Part shown: positions 23,909 through 37,582 of the stretch, one piece after another
Numbering within the stretch: position 1 is the first letter of the stretch
How the letters are laid out: every line of letters starts with the position of its first letter
DNA from: Aspergillus flavus
Taxonomy: Eukaryota; Ascomycota; Eurotiomycetes; Eurotiales; Aspergillaceae
Assembly (NCBI RefSeq): GCF_009017415.1
Contig: NC_092404.1
Location: 2,542,001-2,606,000, forward strand
Direction of reading: 5' to 3'
DNA: 64,000 bases
Translations under genes and position numbers: made by a program
Notes under the pieces: generated by a model
What the model saw: only the letters and a program-made list of their open reading frames with translations
The model's database searches: none
What the model was told of the DNA's origin: nothing

Positions 23909-24728
23909 ATGGGTACGTTTACATACATATCACCACACACCCATTTCGGCAGAATTATGTTATCGGACAAGCTTTCGAAAACATTGTTCAGGTCAATTTA
24001 CAATGTTCAAAGCTAACATCTGAGCGCAGGTATCGACTTGGATCGCCACCATGTGCGTAGCAGCCATCGCAAGGCGCCGAAAAGCGAGAATGTCTATCTG
24101 CAAGTTTTGGTGAAGCTCTATCGCTTCCTCGCCCGTATGAAGAAGACCATTCGGTGGCATAAAATGACGGAAAACTGATTAGTGGTCTTGTATAGGTCGC
24201 ACGGACTCCAACTTCAACAAGGTCGTGCTGCGTCGTCTTTTCATGTCGAGAATTAACCGCCCCCCTGTTTCTCTGTCGCGTATCGCTTCCAACGTGACCG
24301 ATGCGCACAAGGGCAAGACCATCGTCGTTATTGGCTCCGTTACTGACGACAACCGCCTGCTTAACGTCCCGAAGCTGTCTGTGGCTGCCTTGCGCTTCAC
24401 TGCTACTGCCAGAGCCAGAATCGAGAAGGCCGGCGGAGAAACATTGACCCTGGATCAACTTGCTCTCCGGGCTCCTACTGGAGCGAACACACTTCTCCTC
24501 CGTGGACCCAAGAACGCTCGTGAGGCAGTCAAGCACTTCGGCTTTGGTCCTCATAGCCACAAGGCAAGTCCTTTTTCATCCCTCTTTTTCCCCTTTTTAT
24601 AAGAAAAGGGCCCACTTTCCTAGGAGAGAATTGGGACTAATGCTCAATAGAAACCCTACGTGCGAAGCAAGGGACGCAAGTTTGAGAGGGCCCGTGGAAG
24701 GAGAAGGTCTCGTGGCTTCAAGGTTTAA
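23909..24728 (+). CDS. rpl18: 60S ribosomal protein eL18
   Basis: Four exons, 23909-23912, 24030-24134, 24196-24563 and 24651-24728, give 184 residues, the normal eL18 length. The first coding exon is four bases (ATG plus G). Introns are 117, 61 and 87 nt. The third starts with GC (GCAAGT at 24564-24569) and ends with a normal CAATAG after a CTAAT branch-like site, a GC-AG intron; no GT donor keeps the frame. Family landmarks are [64 protein letters not shown] and the basic C-terminal [20 protein letters not shown]. eL18 is a structural protein of the large cytosolic ribosomal subunit. It converges with the proline gene; the stop codons are 253 bp apart. Confidence 0.97.
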
Positions 24729-24981
24729 AGGAGCTCATCACGAAAAATATCTTGTATCAGGGTCGTAACTGTCATGACCATGGAAATACATGCGCACGGC
24801 CTTGTGATCTTGTGCTCGACCTTTTTACTTAGAAATACGGCTAGCTCTAAAACCATTTAGCTGGTACGGCAGCGACTCTTACGGATATGAATGGAATTTC
24901 AGGTAGAGGAGTTGGAACTGAATGAAAACTGAAGTTTACACCAACGATAATATCAGACTATGAACGAGCGGAACTAGTTAC

Positions 24982-26449
24982 CTAAAGCGGAAGGCTTTGA
25001 TGTTTCCATCTTTTCCCCCCTTCAGAATAATCACATGCTCGATGACCATCCCCCCGAATCAGGTACTTATAGATGGTTAAGCCATCTAACCCTACAGGTC
25101 CCCTAGTATGGATCTTATTTGTGCTGATTCCAACCTCCGTACCAAATCCATACCTCATCCCATCTGCGAATCTTGTCGATGCATTCCAGAAAACACCAGC
25201 GCTGTCAACACCTTTCATGAAAACATCCGCAATGTCCTTTGACCTTGTCAAAATAATATCTGTATGCTTAGAGGAGTGTGAATTGATGTGAGCGACCGCG
25301 GTTTCAACCGACGAACTTCCGGGTGGCGCTGTAGTTATCGTTTTTACTGCGAGGATGAGATCCAAAAACTCGGTGCGATAATCTGAATCAATAGCATCCT
25401 GCAGCAGATGACTCGGTACCGCCGGCAAGGTCTTCATTAATGCAGCCTTAGCTGGTATGTCACAACGAAGACACACTCCTTTAGAGATCAAAGCATCTGC
25501 AATAGCAGGAAATAGAGTCTCAAGAGCATCTTGGTGAACGAGTAATGTCTCTAAAGCATTGCATGCAGCTGGATAGTCAGTCTTAGAGTCCACAATGACC
25601 TTAACCGCAACCTCCGGGTCTGCATCAAAATGAAGATATGCAGAACAAAGGCCATCAGCATGCCCAAGAACAGGAATCTTTGTGTTGTCCTTTACAAATC
25701 GAACGAGTTCATTCGAGCCGCGAGGTATCACAAGATCGATTAAGGAGTCTTGGGCAAGTAAGGAAGAAATCACATCCCTCGTTTTCACAAGCTGCACTGA
25801 CGATTTAGGAACCTGGGTACTCGATATGGCATCCGAAATAACCTGCGAGATAGCAACAAAAGATTCCGTAGATTCCTTGCCGCCTTTCTGACATTAGCGG
25901 GATAAAAAAACAAGCCACGAGCTTCTTATGAACACTTACCTTTGAGGATTGCAGCATTTCCCGACTTTATAGATAAGGCAGCTATATTCGCAATAACTTC
26001 AGGGCGAGCCTCAAAGATTATCAGTAGGACGCCTATAGGACAGCTCACTCTTTCGAGCACCAGACCGTCATCAAGCAGTGTCCTCAGAGTCACATGTCCA
26101 ACTTCAATATAGTCAGTAATAGTTACATAATCATTTATATATACCTACTTGGGTCTTGTAAATCCCGGACATCAAGTATGCCCTTCAGCATGTCATCGTA
26201 CTTTCCCGGTCGTGACAAGTCAAGTCTCTTAAGAATACTTTGGCTTAAATTACCACTTGCAGCGGCCCGACTCGCCATATCGACATCCTTCGCATTTGCC
26301 TCCAATATAGAATTCTTGTTTCTCAGCAACGCATCATGAAGTGCTGTCAGAGCTCCATTGCGGTCGGCTTCAGATAAAGTTGCCAAGCGTCGAGATGCTA
26401 GAGAAGCAGTCCTAGCGATATCAATAGCAGAAGACTCGGTAAGGGACAT
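24982..26449 (-). CDS. PRO2: Gamma-glutamyl phosphate reductase (proline synthesis)
   Basis: Three exons, 26449-26149, 26101-25940 and 25883-24982, give 454 residues, close to yeast Pro2 (456). Introns are short (47 and 56 nt). The aldehyde-dehydrogenase fold is clear: [16 protein letters not shown] in the NADPH-binding half, [13 protein letters not shown] across the second splice, [22 protein letters not shown], and the catalytic Cys near residue 262 in [12 protein letters not shown]. The enzyme reduces gamma-glutamyl phosphate to glutamate semialdehyde with NADPH, the second step of proline synthesis. The start MSLTESSA at 26449 is preferred; an in-frame ATG at 26533 would add a His/Thr/Ser-rich stretch translated from a TG-type repeat. 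It shares a 463-bp divergent promoter region with the COP9 gene. Confidence 0.96.
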
Positions 26450-26912
26450 TTGTGCGGATCTCAATAAAGAGGGGGAAGAGAGAGTGTGTGTGAGTGAGTG
26501 AGTGTGTGCGTGCGTGCCAGTGCCACAGTCCAAACGTGATAAAGAATATTAAGTGCCGTGATAAGACCAATTGGACAATGATTTCGAGAATCGCAGCGGT
26601 TAGAATTTTTTCTTGACAGTTTTGGAGGACTTACAAACACACACTAAACTGACTCACCCGATTGCGGTGGGGAATACCCCGTAGATTGTCACAAAGAGGG
26701 GGTTTTGGCAGCACATTAGGCAGGCGGTGTGTACGATAGATTATACTGACATGGTTATGGAGCAAGCAGCGTCATACTGGGCGCGATACTTCTTTCCGCC
26801 CGCAAGCGTCGATTAACCTATTCTCATCAAGCTGTCAGCCTACAACTTTCCTGAGCGTTGAGACTACACTATTTTCCAGACTAGACTTTGGCATCCAGTC
26901 TGTTTATGAGAG
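26450..26912. promoter_or_regulatory. Shared divergent promoter, PRO2 and csnC
   Basis: These 463 bp lie between two divergent start codons and must hold both promoters and leaders. A GA/GT-rich tract (GAGAGTGTGTG, GAGTGAGTGAG and GTGCGTGC units) covers about 26479-26516, just upstream of the PRO2 ATG and probably within its leader. No clear TATA box was assigned. Confidence 0.6.
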
Positions 26913-28704
26913 ATGGCCGAATTTCTTTCGCAACTCACCTCGGTGTCGTCAGGTAGCTTCGACGAAGACTATGACAGGCGAATCCGTGACCTCATCACAT
27001 ACCTTCAACAGCCGAGCAAGGCTTCTGAGCTTTCAGCGGCTAGTGGATATTTGCTAGATGTAAGCCGAGGCTTCTTAAACAAGTTTTAGGGGGGATGAGA
27101 ATCGATATAGTCCTCCCCTTTCAAGTGCGGGGACTTCGCTAGCTTACAAATTCCCTTGCGCGTTTACAGAACCTCGATCCTTCTCTACACACTCTGTCTT
27201 ATTTATCAGTCTTCCTTTTTAAGATACAGTCCCTCCAGGGCAGCAACAAGAGCCGGCTACCAGAGCAAATTTATCCCGGGCGAGAACTATGGCTCAAGGC
27301 TATTCGGATTCTGAGAAGCTTTGATCCTTTTCAGATACGGTATGCTGGTCATGAATGGCACCGGCTAGTACAACTTGTGGTTCAGGCTGCGCAGGCTGTC
27401 TCTAAGGTAGTAATCAACATTACTTGTTATGGTCATTACGCTGACCTGCATCGCGCAAAAGCCACTTCTAGCAGTTCTAGCTGTCAGGGATGCCATAGTT
27501 CGACTCGACCCCTCGTCAGAGGTTCTCACATCAGTTCACACTACGTTTATTAAACTCACTTTGGTGTCTAGGTCGTATAGCCTGGCTGTGCCAGTTTTGG
27601 AGAGACAGGTTTGTCATTTTCCTACTGTTACTGGACAGGCTTATCAGAACTATCATCAGCCTTTGCTTTGTGCGGAACACGAGTCTAGCACAGCGTTCAT
27701 AACCGATGCTTCTGGGTTTTCTAAGCAGTTGGCATACAGAGACCATTTGCAATTTTTTCTCTATGGCGCAATGATATACATGGCGCTAAAAAAGTGGGAT
27801 AGGGCACTTCACTATCTGAGCATAGTAATATCCTGTCCTGTCACAAACGCCGTCAGCAAGATCATGGTAGAAGGGTACAAAAAGTGGCTCTTGGTCAGCC
27901 TGTTGAGAAATGGAAAGGTAATGTCTCAGACGAAGAAACCATCTCTGAAAAATTTGCAGCCTCCCAGCTAACTAGTATCGTTCTTTGACAGCTAGCTGCA
28001 CACCCGGATGTTGTCTCTTCGCATGTGATCAGGACATATCAATCTTTGGTGAGGCCATATACCTCACTGGCCGATGCATTCGAAAAGGGCGATTATCAAA
28101 GGTTAAAAGCTGAAGCTGGAGCTGCACAGTCCGTTTGGCGTCTAGTGAGTTATAACTCGGAATTCTTGACTCCTGTGGTGCTTGCCTTCTTAGTGTGCTT
28201 ATTGATATCTAGGACAATAACACCGGCCTTGTCCACCAGGTAATTAAGGCATTCAATAAATGCAAGACCCTGAAATTAGGGAGGACATTCTCTGCCCTCA
28301 CAATGGCAGATGTGGCACAACAGGCGTCCGATTGTTCATCACTCTGTGAAGTTGAGTCACTAGTGGCATCACTTGTAATGTCGGGGGCTTTCAGTGCTGT
28401 CTTGCTACAATCACATAACTATAACGACACCACAATGCTTCGATTTTCTAATCCAATAAAGTCCCTTTATTCGCGGGAACAGTGGGCACGGGGGAAGATA
28501 GTAAAAGAGGGTCGGCAATTGGGTGTTATTGCGCAAAGTATTTACCAATCCAACCATGGGCTGGAGTTGAGTAACGAGCATTTTCTGTTTTCGCAAAAGA
28601 GTCTCAGGTGGTCTGACAACTCTGCAAAAAGCAACATCGGCACACTCGACGAGGCAGCCGGTGGAGTTGACATTGAAGAAGATATTATGGGTGATATGCA
28701 TTGA
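26913..28704 (+). CDS. csnC: COP9 signalosome subunit 3
   Basis: Five exons, 26913-27059, 27170-27406, 27462-27917, 27992-28144 and 28213-28704, give 494 residues; introns are 110, 55, 74 and 68 nt, all GT-AG. The N-terminal two thirds are helical repeats (AVLAVRDAIVRLDPSSEVLT, FFLYGAMIYMALKKWDRALH, VEGYKKWLLVSLL). The C-terminal third fits a PCI domain (DNNTGLVHQVIKAFNKCKTL, then LKLGRTFSALTMADVAQQ), and the tail is acidic and ends in GDMH. CSN3 is a scaffold subunit of the COP9 signalosome, which removes Nedd8 from cullin ligases; in Aspergillus the complex links light, sexual development and secondary metabolism. This is the last intact gene before the AT-rich block, whose edge lies about 200 bp downstream. 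Confidence 0.93.
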
Positions 28705-30520
<1,816 letters not shown>

Positions 30521-30616
30521 TATCAGCTGCCCTAATCCTAAAGCGGAATAGTCTTAGGGCTGGCTAGGCTGAATAGAAAAGCTAAATAGAATAAATAAAT
30601 TAAATAACTAGATTTT
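30521..30616 (+). mobile_element. LTR of element B1, left fragment
   Basis: These 96 bp match the start of the B2 LTR at 40730 (shared CTGCCCTAAT and AAAGCGGAATAGTCTTAGGG) and stop exactly where element A1 begins. The matching continuation resumes at 37583. The segment has kept much more GC than its surroundings. Confidence 0.85.
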
Positions 30617-31186
30617 TGTTACACCCAGGGCTTTATTGTTAAGTCTAAGATTAGTTAGCTAACTATATTCCAAGGATTACTAATCTAAAGTTAATTCTTA
30701 ACTTTTATTATTATAGAATTATAGTTTTAATAAAATAGAAATTATTTTAAAACTACTATTAATACTAGACTATTATTATTATAAAAATATAGCTAATACT
30801 AGACTATTATTAATATTAAACTACTATTATAATAAAAATATAATTAATACTAGACTACTATTAATACTAATTTAAATTTAAAAAACTAGATTTATTTTAT
30901 ATATATATTCAATAGTTAAAAAAGTATAAATAAATTAAAATTAATTTTACTATTAAAAATAATTCTATAATAATAATATATATTAATTATAAAAAATTAA
31001 ATTAAATATATAGAATAAATATTATATAATAGAGCTATTATTAATATTTATAGTTTTTTTTAAATAACTACTAGATAAATAATTCATTAGATATCTTTTA
31101 TTTAAAAATTAATTATTATTATTATATTATTATTCTATTTTATATATCTATCTTTTATAAAATATACTAAATAAAAATCTATAATA
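30617..31186. repeat. A1 left LTR
   Basis: This LTR is 570 bp. Its outer end is well preserved, while its inner end reads as a C-to-T/G-to-A version of the right LTR end (AAAAATCTATAATA against AAGGGTCTGCAACA). It lacks about 128 bp present in the right LTR. Confidence 0.85.
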
Positions 31187-34100
31187 TTATTTTTTTTTTA
31201 TTTTTATTTTTAAAAATATAAAATTATAGATTTATTTAAATAAAAAATCTTTTTTTTTAATTTTCTATTATACTTTATTATATCTATATCTAATAAAATA
31301 TATAAATAAAATAGATTTTTTTAATATTATATAATTTTAGCTAATAATTCTATTATTAATAATTTTTATAATTATTATATTTAAAGTAATAAATTATATA
31401 TAATAGATTCTAAAAATAAAAACTATATAAAATATATTTATTATAGTTAAAAATATTTAAAATAATTTTATAGTAAATATAAATAAAAGAATCTTTATTT
31501 TAATAAAAAAAAATTATTTTTAAATTTAAAAAAATCTAGTAAAATTAGCTAAAGTATTTCTAAAAAATATAAAAAATAATATTAAAAATTCTTTATCTTT
31601 AAAAATAATAGTATTTTTTAAAAAAATATAGTAATTATATATTAAAATATAATTCTTTATTTATAGAGTAATTTAATAAAAAGAATTTTTTTAATATTAA
31701 AAATTTTTGTGAATTAAAATATTTTATTAATAAATTAAATATTATTTTTTTTAATACTATATTATTTAATTTTAATTTAATTTAAATAATAAATAATCTT
31801 TTTTTTTAAATAAATTTTAATTTTTTTACTAGTAGTACTATTAAATTAATTAATAGTAGTCTATTAAATTTTTAATAGATTTTTATAAATCTTTTAAAAT
31901 ATTATAATCTTTTTATTTTATTAAATAGTATAGTTTTCTATTAATTTATTTATATTTTAGTATTTTTTTAATTTTATATTATATTTTTTTTATTAAATTT
32001 AATATTTTTAATAATTTTTATATTTTCTAGTATAGATTCTAATAATAAGATATAAAATATAGAATATATTTTTTCTTAGATCTAATAATTTTAATTAATA
32101 ATTAATATTATTAATTTATTTTTTAATTTTAAATAATCTAATTTTTTAATAATTAAATTTTATATTTAATTATTTTATTTTAATATTTCTATAAAATAGA
32201 AATATTTTTTTTTAAAAAATAAATCTTTTTTATAATATTAATTATAGTATATTACTATATAATAATTAAAAAATTTAATATCTAATAATAATTAATTATA
32301 AAATTTTTTATTATTTTAATGTAATATCTATAATTTTATATAAAAAAATATTATTTTTATTATTAAATATTCTATATTATTATATATAAACTATACTATT
32401 AATAATAAATTTATTTAATTATTAAATTTATTTTTTTATTTAACTATTTTTTTATAAATAATATATTATAGTTAATTTTTAATCTATTTCTATTAAATCT
32501 ATAAATAATTATTAAAATTTTAATATAAATAATTTATTTTAATTTAATATAATTTTTTCTAATATTTTAAAAATATATTTAATAATTATATTTATTTGTA
32601 TAAATTATATTTTACTAGTTTATTTTTAATATATATTTTATATTTTTTAATATATTTTTTATTTATTTTATTATATTTAAAAAATAATAGTTTTTTATAA
32701 TTTATTTTAATATTTTTTTAATTTTAAAATATTTTTATATTAAATTATTATAATATTTTTAAATAATTATATTTTATAATTTCTAAAAAATTTAAATAAG
32801 ATTTTAATAATATATAATTCTATTTTTATTTTTAATAAATAGATTATTATTTATTTTAAATTTCTATATAAATATTTTATTTTTTTATATATTTTTATAA
32901 TAAAATATTAATTAAAATTTTTAATTTTTATAATTATTATTATAAATATCTATTTATTATATTTAATTAATCTATTTTATATTATTTTAATATTATAATT
33001 TTAATTATTTTTTCTTAATTTTATAATTAAATCTCTAGTTTAAAATATCTATTTAATTATTTTTTAATTTTTTATAATATTTAATTTTAAAATTATATTA
33101 TAATAATATTTTAATTTAATTTATTTATTTTTATATAAATTTTTTTATAATTATAAAATATATTATATTTTTATAATTTAATTTTATAATAATTTAGTAT
33201 TATATTTTTTTTAAATAAGTTTTTTATTTTTTAAATATTAATATTATAATTAATAATTTTTTATTATAACTATTATAATTTAATTTTATCTAAATTAATT
33301 TTTTAAATTTAAATATTATTAATTATAGTTTTTTATTTAATTTTATTTATATTATTTATATATTAATTTTAATAATAATTTATTTAATTAAATTATATTA
33401 TATTAAAATTAGTATAATAATAATAATTTTTTTATTTTATTAAATATATTTTAATATTTGTTTATCTATTTCTATTATTTTAATTTTTTAAATAAATTAA
33501 AAAGTAATATTAATATATATATATATATATTAATTAATAAATTTTTAATAATAATTTAATATTTTAATAAACTATTATAATTTTTTAAATTAATTAATTT
33601 TAACTATTTTTAAATAGTTTTTATTTTTTTATTTATTTTTTTTAATAAATATTTAATATTCTAAAAATTTAATTTATTAAATATAAAATTTATATTTTTT
33701 AATATTAATTATATTTTTATTTTTTATAATTTTTTTAAAATTATTTAAATATATAAAATATATTCTTTAAAATTATATAAAAAAATTAAAATATTATTTA
33801 AATATATAATAATAAATATATTAAAAATCTTTTATAATATTTTATTAATAAATCTTTAAAATAATATTAATATATTAATAAATTTAAAAAATATAATTAA
33901 ATATTTATAATATCTATATTTTATTTAGAATATATTTTTTTATTTTTTATTTTATTTTATATTTTTATAATAAATAATAATAAATATCTATTTTTAATTA
34001 TAATTTTATTTAATAATTAATAATTTATATATAATTATAATTCTTATTTTTTAAATATAAATAATATATTATATTCTATTAAATTTTTTAAAAATTAAAT

Positions 34101-36878
34101 TTATTTTTTTTAAATCTATTTTTAACATAATTTTTTAAATTTATAATTTTTTTTTAATATTAAATAAATTTATTTTTATATATTATTTTTTTTAATAGAA
34201 ATAATATAATTATATAATCTATATTTTAATAATTTATTTATTTATAATTATTTAAATAGTTTTTAAAATCTTTAATATTTTTTAAATAGATTTAGCTATT
34301 CTATAAAATTAATTATTAATTTTTAAAAATTTAAAAATATTTAAAAATTATTATTTAACTCTAATAACATTATATTTATTTTTTAAAAATATAATATTAA
34401 AAATTATATTTTTAATATATTATTTTATAATTATAATAATAAATATTATTTTAATTAAAATTAAATTAATTTTTAATTTCTAGTTATTTAATCTAAATAA
34501 AAATTTAATATTTTTTTTATTATTTTTTAATTTTTATATTTTTTTAATATTTTAATAATATAAAATTATTTATTATATTTAAATCTATTATTATTTATAT
34601 TAATTTTTTATTAATAGTAATAATTATAATAATATATCTTTTTTATCTAGTTATAATAAATATTTTTTAATTTATATTATTCTATAGTTAAAAATATATT
34701 ATTTATTTTTAAATATAATAATATATATAGCTATTATAAAAATATATTATTTAAAAATAATAATTATATATTAATTCTATTATATAATAATAATATTTAT
34801 ATTTTTTTATTTATAATATACTTTTTTATATTTTTTTTATTTTATTTAAATTAATAAATTTAAATTTTTTATAATATTTAAATCTATTTATACTATATAT
34901 TTTATATATAATTAAATATTTATTATACTATTAATAATATTTATTTTAATTTTTAATATTTAAATTTTAATATTTATAGTTTTAATATAGATATTATTTT
35001 AATAATATTTAAAATAATTATAAAAAATTTTTTAAATTTTATATTATTTTATTATATTATTAATCTAATTTCTAAAAATCTTTTATTTTTTTAATAATTT
35101 AATTTTAATCTATTATATTTAATATAGTCTAGATATTAATATTTTTTATTTTAATTATAATAATATTATTTATTATAATATATTAATAAATATTATAATT
35201 TATTAATATATATTTTTATTTTTATTTTAAAATTTTTTTAATATTTTAAATATTTTAAAAAATCTCTCTATATTAAAATTATAACTAATCTATTAAATAC
35301 TATATTTTTTATTTAAAAACTTAATTTTAATTAAAATTTAATTTAATTAATTAATATTTAAAATAGATTTATTATATTAATTAGTATTATTAAAATTTTT
35401 TATTTTATAAATTAATATATATTTTATATATTTTTTAATTAATTTTATAATAGTTTTATACTATAATTTATTATTAATTTATTTAAATTTATTAATTTTA
35501 TTTTTATTAAATTAACTATATTATTATTATATAATATTTTATAGATTATTTTAATTTTAATTAATATATAGCTATATAATCTAATTAATATAAATATTAA
35601 ATTAATTTAATATAATTTAATTATTATTATTAGATTTATTTTTTTTAATATTATTCTATATTTTTTATTAATAAATCTATATTAGTATTAAGCTATATAG
35701 CTTTAATTTTTTATTAATTTTATTTATAATTAAATTTTTAATTTTAATAATATAGTAAGCTTCTCTAGCTTAACTATTAATAATATATATATTTATAATA
35801 ATATTTAATTATATTAATTCTTTATTTTTAATTATATATAATTATTAAGATAATCTATTCTAATATTATTAATTTTTTTATTAATAATTTTTTAATATAT
35901 ATTCTATTTTTTTATTATTAAAGTTTTTTATATTTTTAATACTTTTTTTTTAAAAAAATATTTTTTAATTAATTTTTTTTAATAGTATCTAATTCTATAG
36001 ATTATAAATTATAAAAATTTTAATATTCTTAGCTTTATAGTTATATATATTTTTTTTATTTATATTATATTATTTAATATAATTATTTTTTAATATATTA
36101 TAATTATTTTAACTTTTTTTTAATTAAAATTATATAATTTATTATTAATTTTAACTATTTATTTAATTATTTTATAGAATATATTAAATCTTTTTATTTA
36201 AATAAACTTTTTCTAGATTTCTAATTTTAATAATTCTTTAAATTTAATAATATATATATTTTTATTTTAATTTAAATAAATAATAATTTATATAAAGTTT
36301 AATATTAATTTATTAATAAATCTAGTATATTATAATTATTAAAACTTTTATTTTATATTTTAAATTATACTAATATTTTTAAAAGTCTATTTAAAATATT
36401 TTTTAAATATATTAAAAAATATAAAGATTTTCTTTATTTTATTATTTTAATTTTTTTTATATTTTTTTATAGTATTTTTAAATAAAAAATTTAAATTAAT
36501 TAAATACTCTATTAGTAAAATAAATAGAAATAAAATAGATTTTATTATTATTAGCTTCTATTTTACTATAGTTAACTTTAAAATATAATTTTAACTAAAT
36601 TAAAAATTTTTAAAATTTATTATATTATTTATTAAATAGCTCTAGAATTTTAATCTTAATAATTTTAATTATTAGATATATTTTTAATTAAATAATTTAT
36701 TTCTAGAGCTAATTAATTATTTTAATTAATTAAACTAAAATTAAAGTTATAGTAAATATTAATATTAAATTACTAGTACTAGGGCTAGTATTATATTCTT
36801 TCTATTTATTTTTAATAATATATTAGCTAATATTTTAAGTCTAAATATAGTTTAATTTATATAGACTAGTAATTAATA

Positions 36879-37582
36879 TATTTTATTTAAAGTTTTATTA
36901 TTAAATCTAAGATTAGTTAATTAATTATATTCTAAGAATTACTAATCTAAAATTAATTCTTAATTTTTATTATTATAAAATTATAGTTTTAGTAGAATAA
37001 AAGTTGCTTTAAAATTATTATTAATATTAGATTATTATTATTATAGAAATATAGCTAATACTAGACTATTATTAATATTAGACTACTATTATTATAAAAA
37101 TATACTTAATACTAGATTATTATTAATACTAGATTTAAGTCTAAAGAGCTAGATTTATTAAATATATATATTTAATATTTAAAAAAATATAAATAAATTA
37201 AAATTAGTTTTACTATTAAAAATAATTCTATAGTAATAATATATATTAATTATAAAAAATTTAACTAAATATATAGAATAAATATTTTTATATATTTTTA
37301 AATATCTATTTCTATAATAATTTTTCTAGAGATAGATTATAGAGTATATTTAATTATAATACTTAATATTATATATCTTTTAACATATTTTCTCTAGAGT
37401 AGATATTAAAATAGATATTATATAATAGAACTATTATTAATATTTATAGCTCTTTCCAAATAACTATTAAATAAATAATTTATTGGATGCCTTCTACTTA
37501 GAAATTAACTATTATTATTCTATTATTATTCTGCTTTATATATCTGCCTTCGATAAGATGTACTAGATAAGGGTCTGCAACA
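36879..37582. repeat. A1 right LTR
   Basis: This LTR is 704 bp and in direct orientation with the left LTR. Its inner start (TATTTTATTTAAAG) is the transition-mutated form of TGTTACACCCAGGG, while its outer end is unmutated. It has 128 bp (37287-37414) missing from the left LTR, between two ATATT repeats. Confidence 0.85.

Larger units (their letters stand above)
30617..37582. mobile_element. LTR retrotransposon A1, RIP-degraded (Ty3/gypsy-like size)
   Basis: The element is 6966 bp, starts TGTTACACCCAGGG and ends GGGTCTGCAACA, so its termini are inverted TGTT and AACA. Two direct LTRs flank about 5.7 kb of decayed internal DNA without an intact frame. Flanks are ATTTT on the left and ATTAT on the right, four of five bases alike, as expected for an aged 5-bp target duplication. 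The uninterrupted site is seen in B2 and B3 (TAACTAAATTATATAA). Coding strand and superfamily could not be proved because all protein motifs are destroyed; gypsy is suggested by size only. Confidence 0.88.

Noticed and set aside
1..28704. Biosynthetic gene cluster, CRISPR array or tRNA genes
   Set aside because: Gene functions are unrelated housekeeping ones; no direct-repeat/spacer array and no tRNA-like sequence were found.
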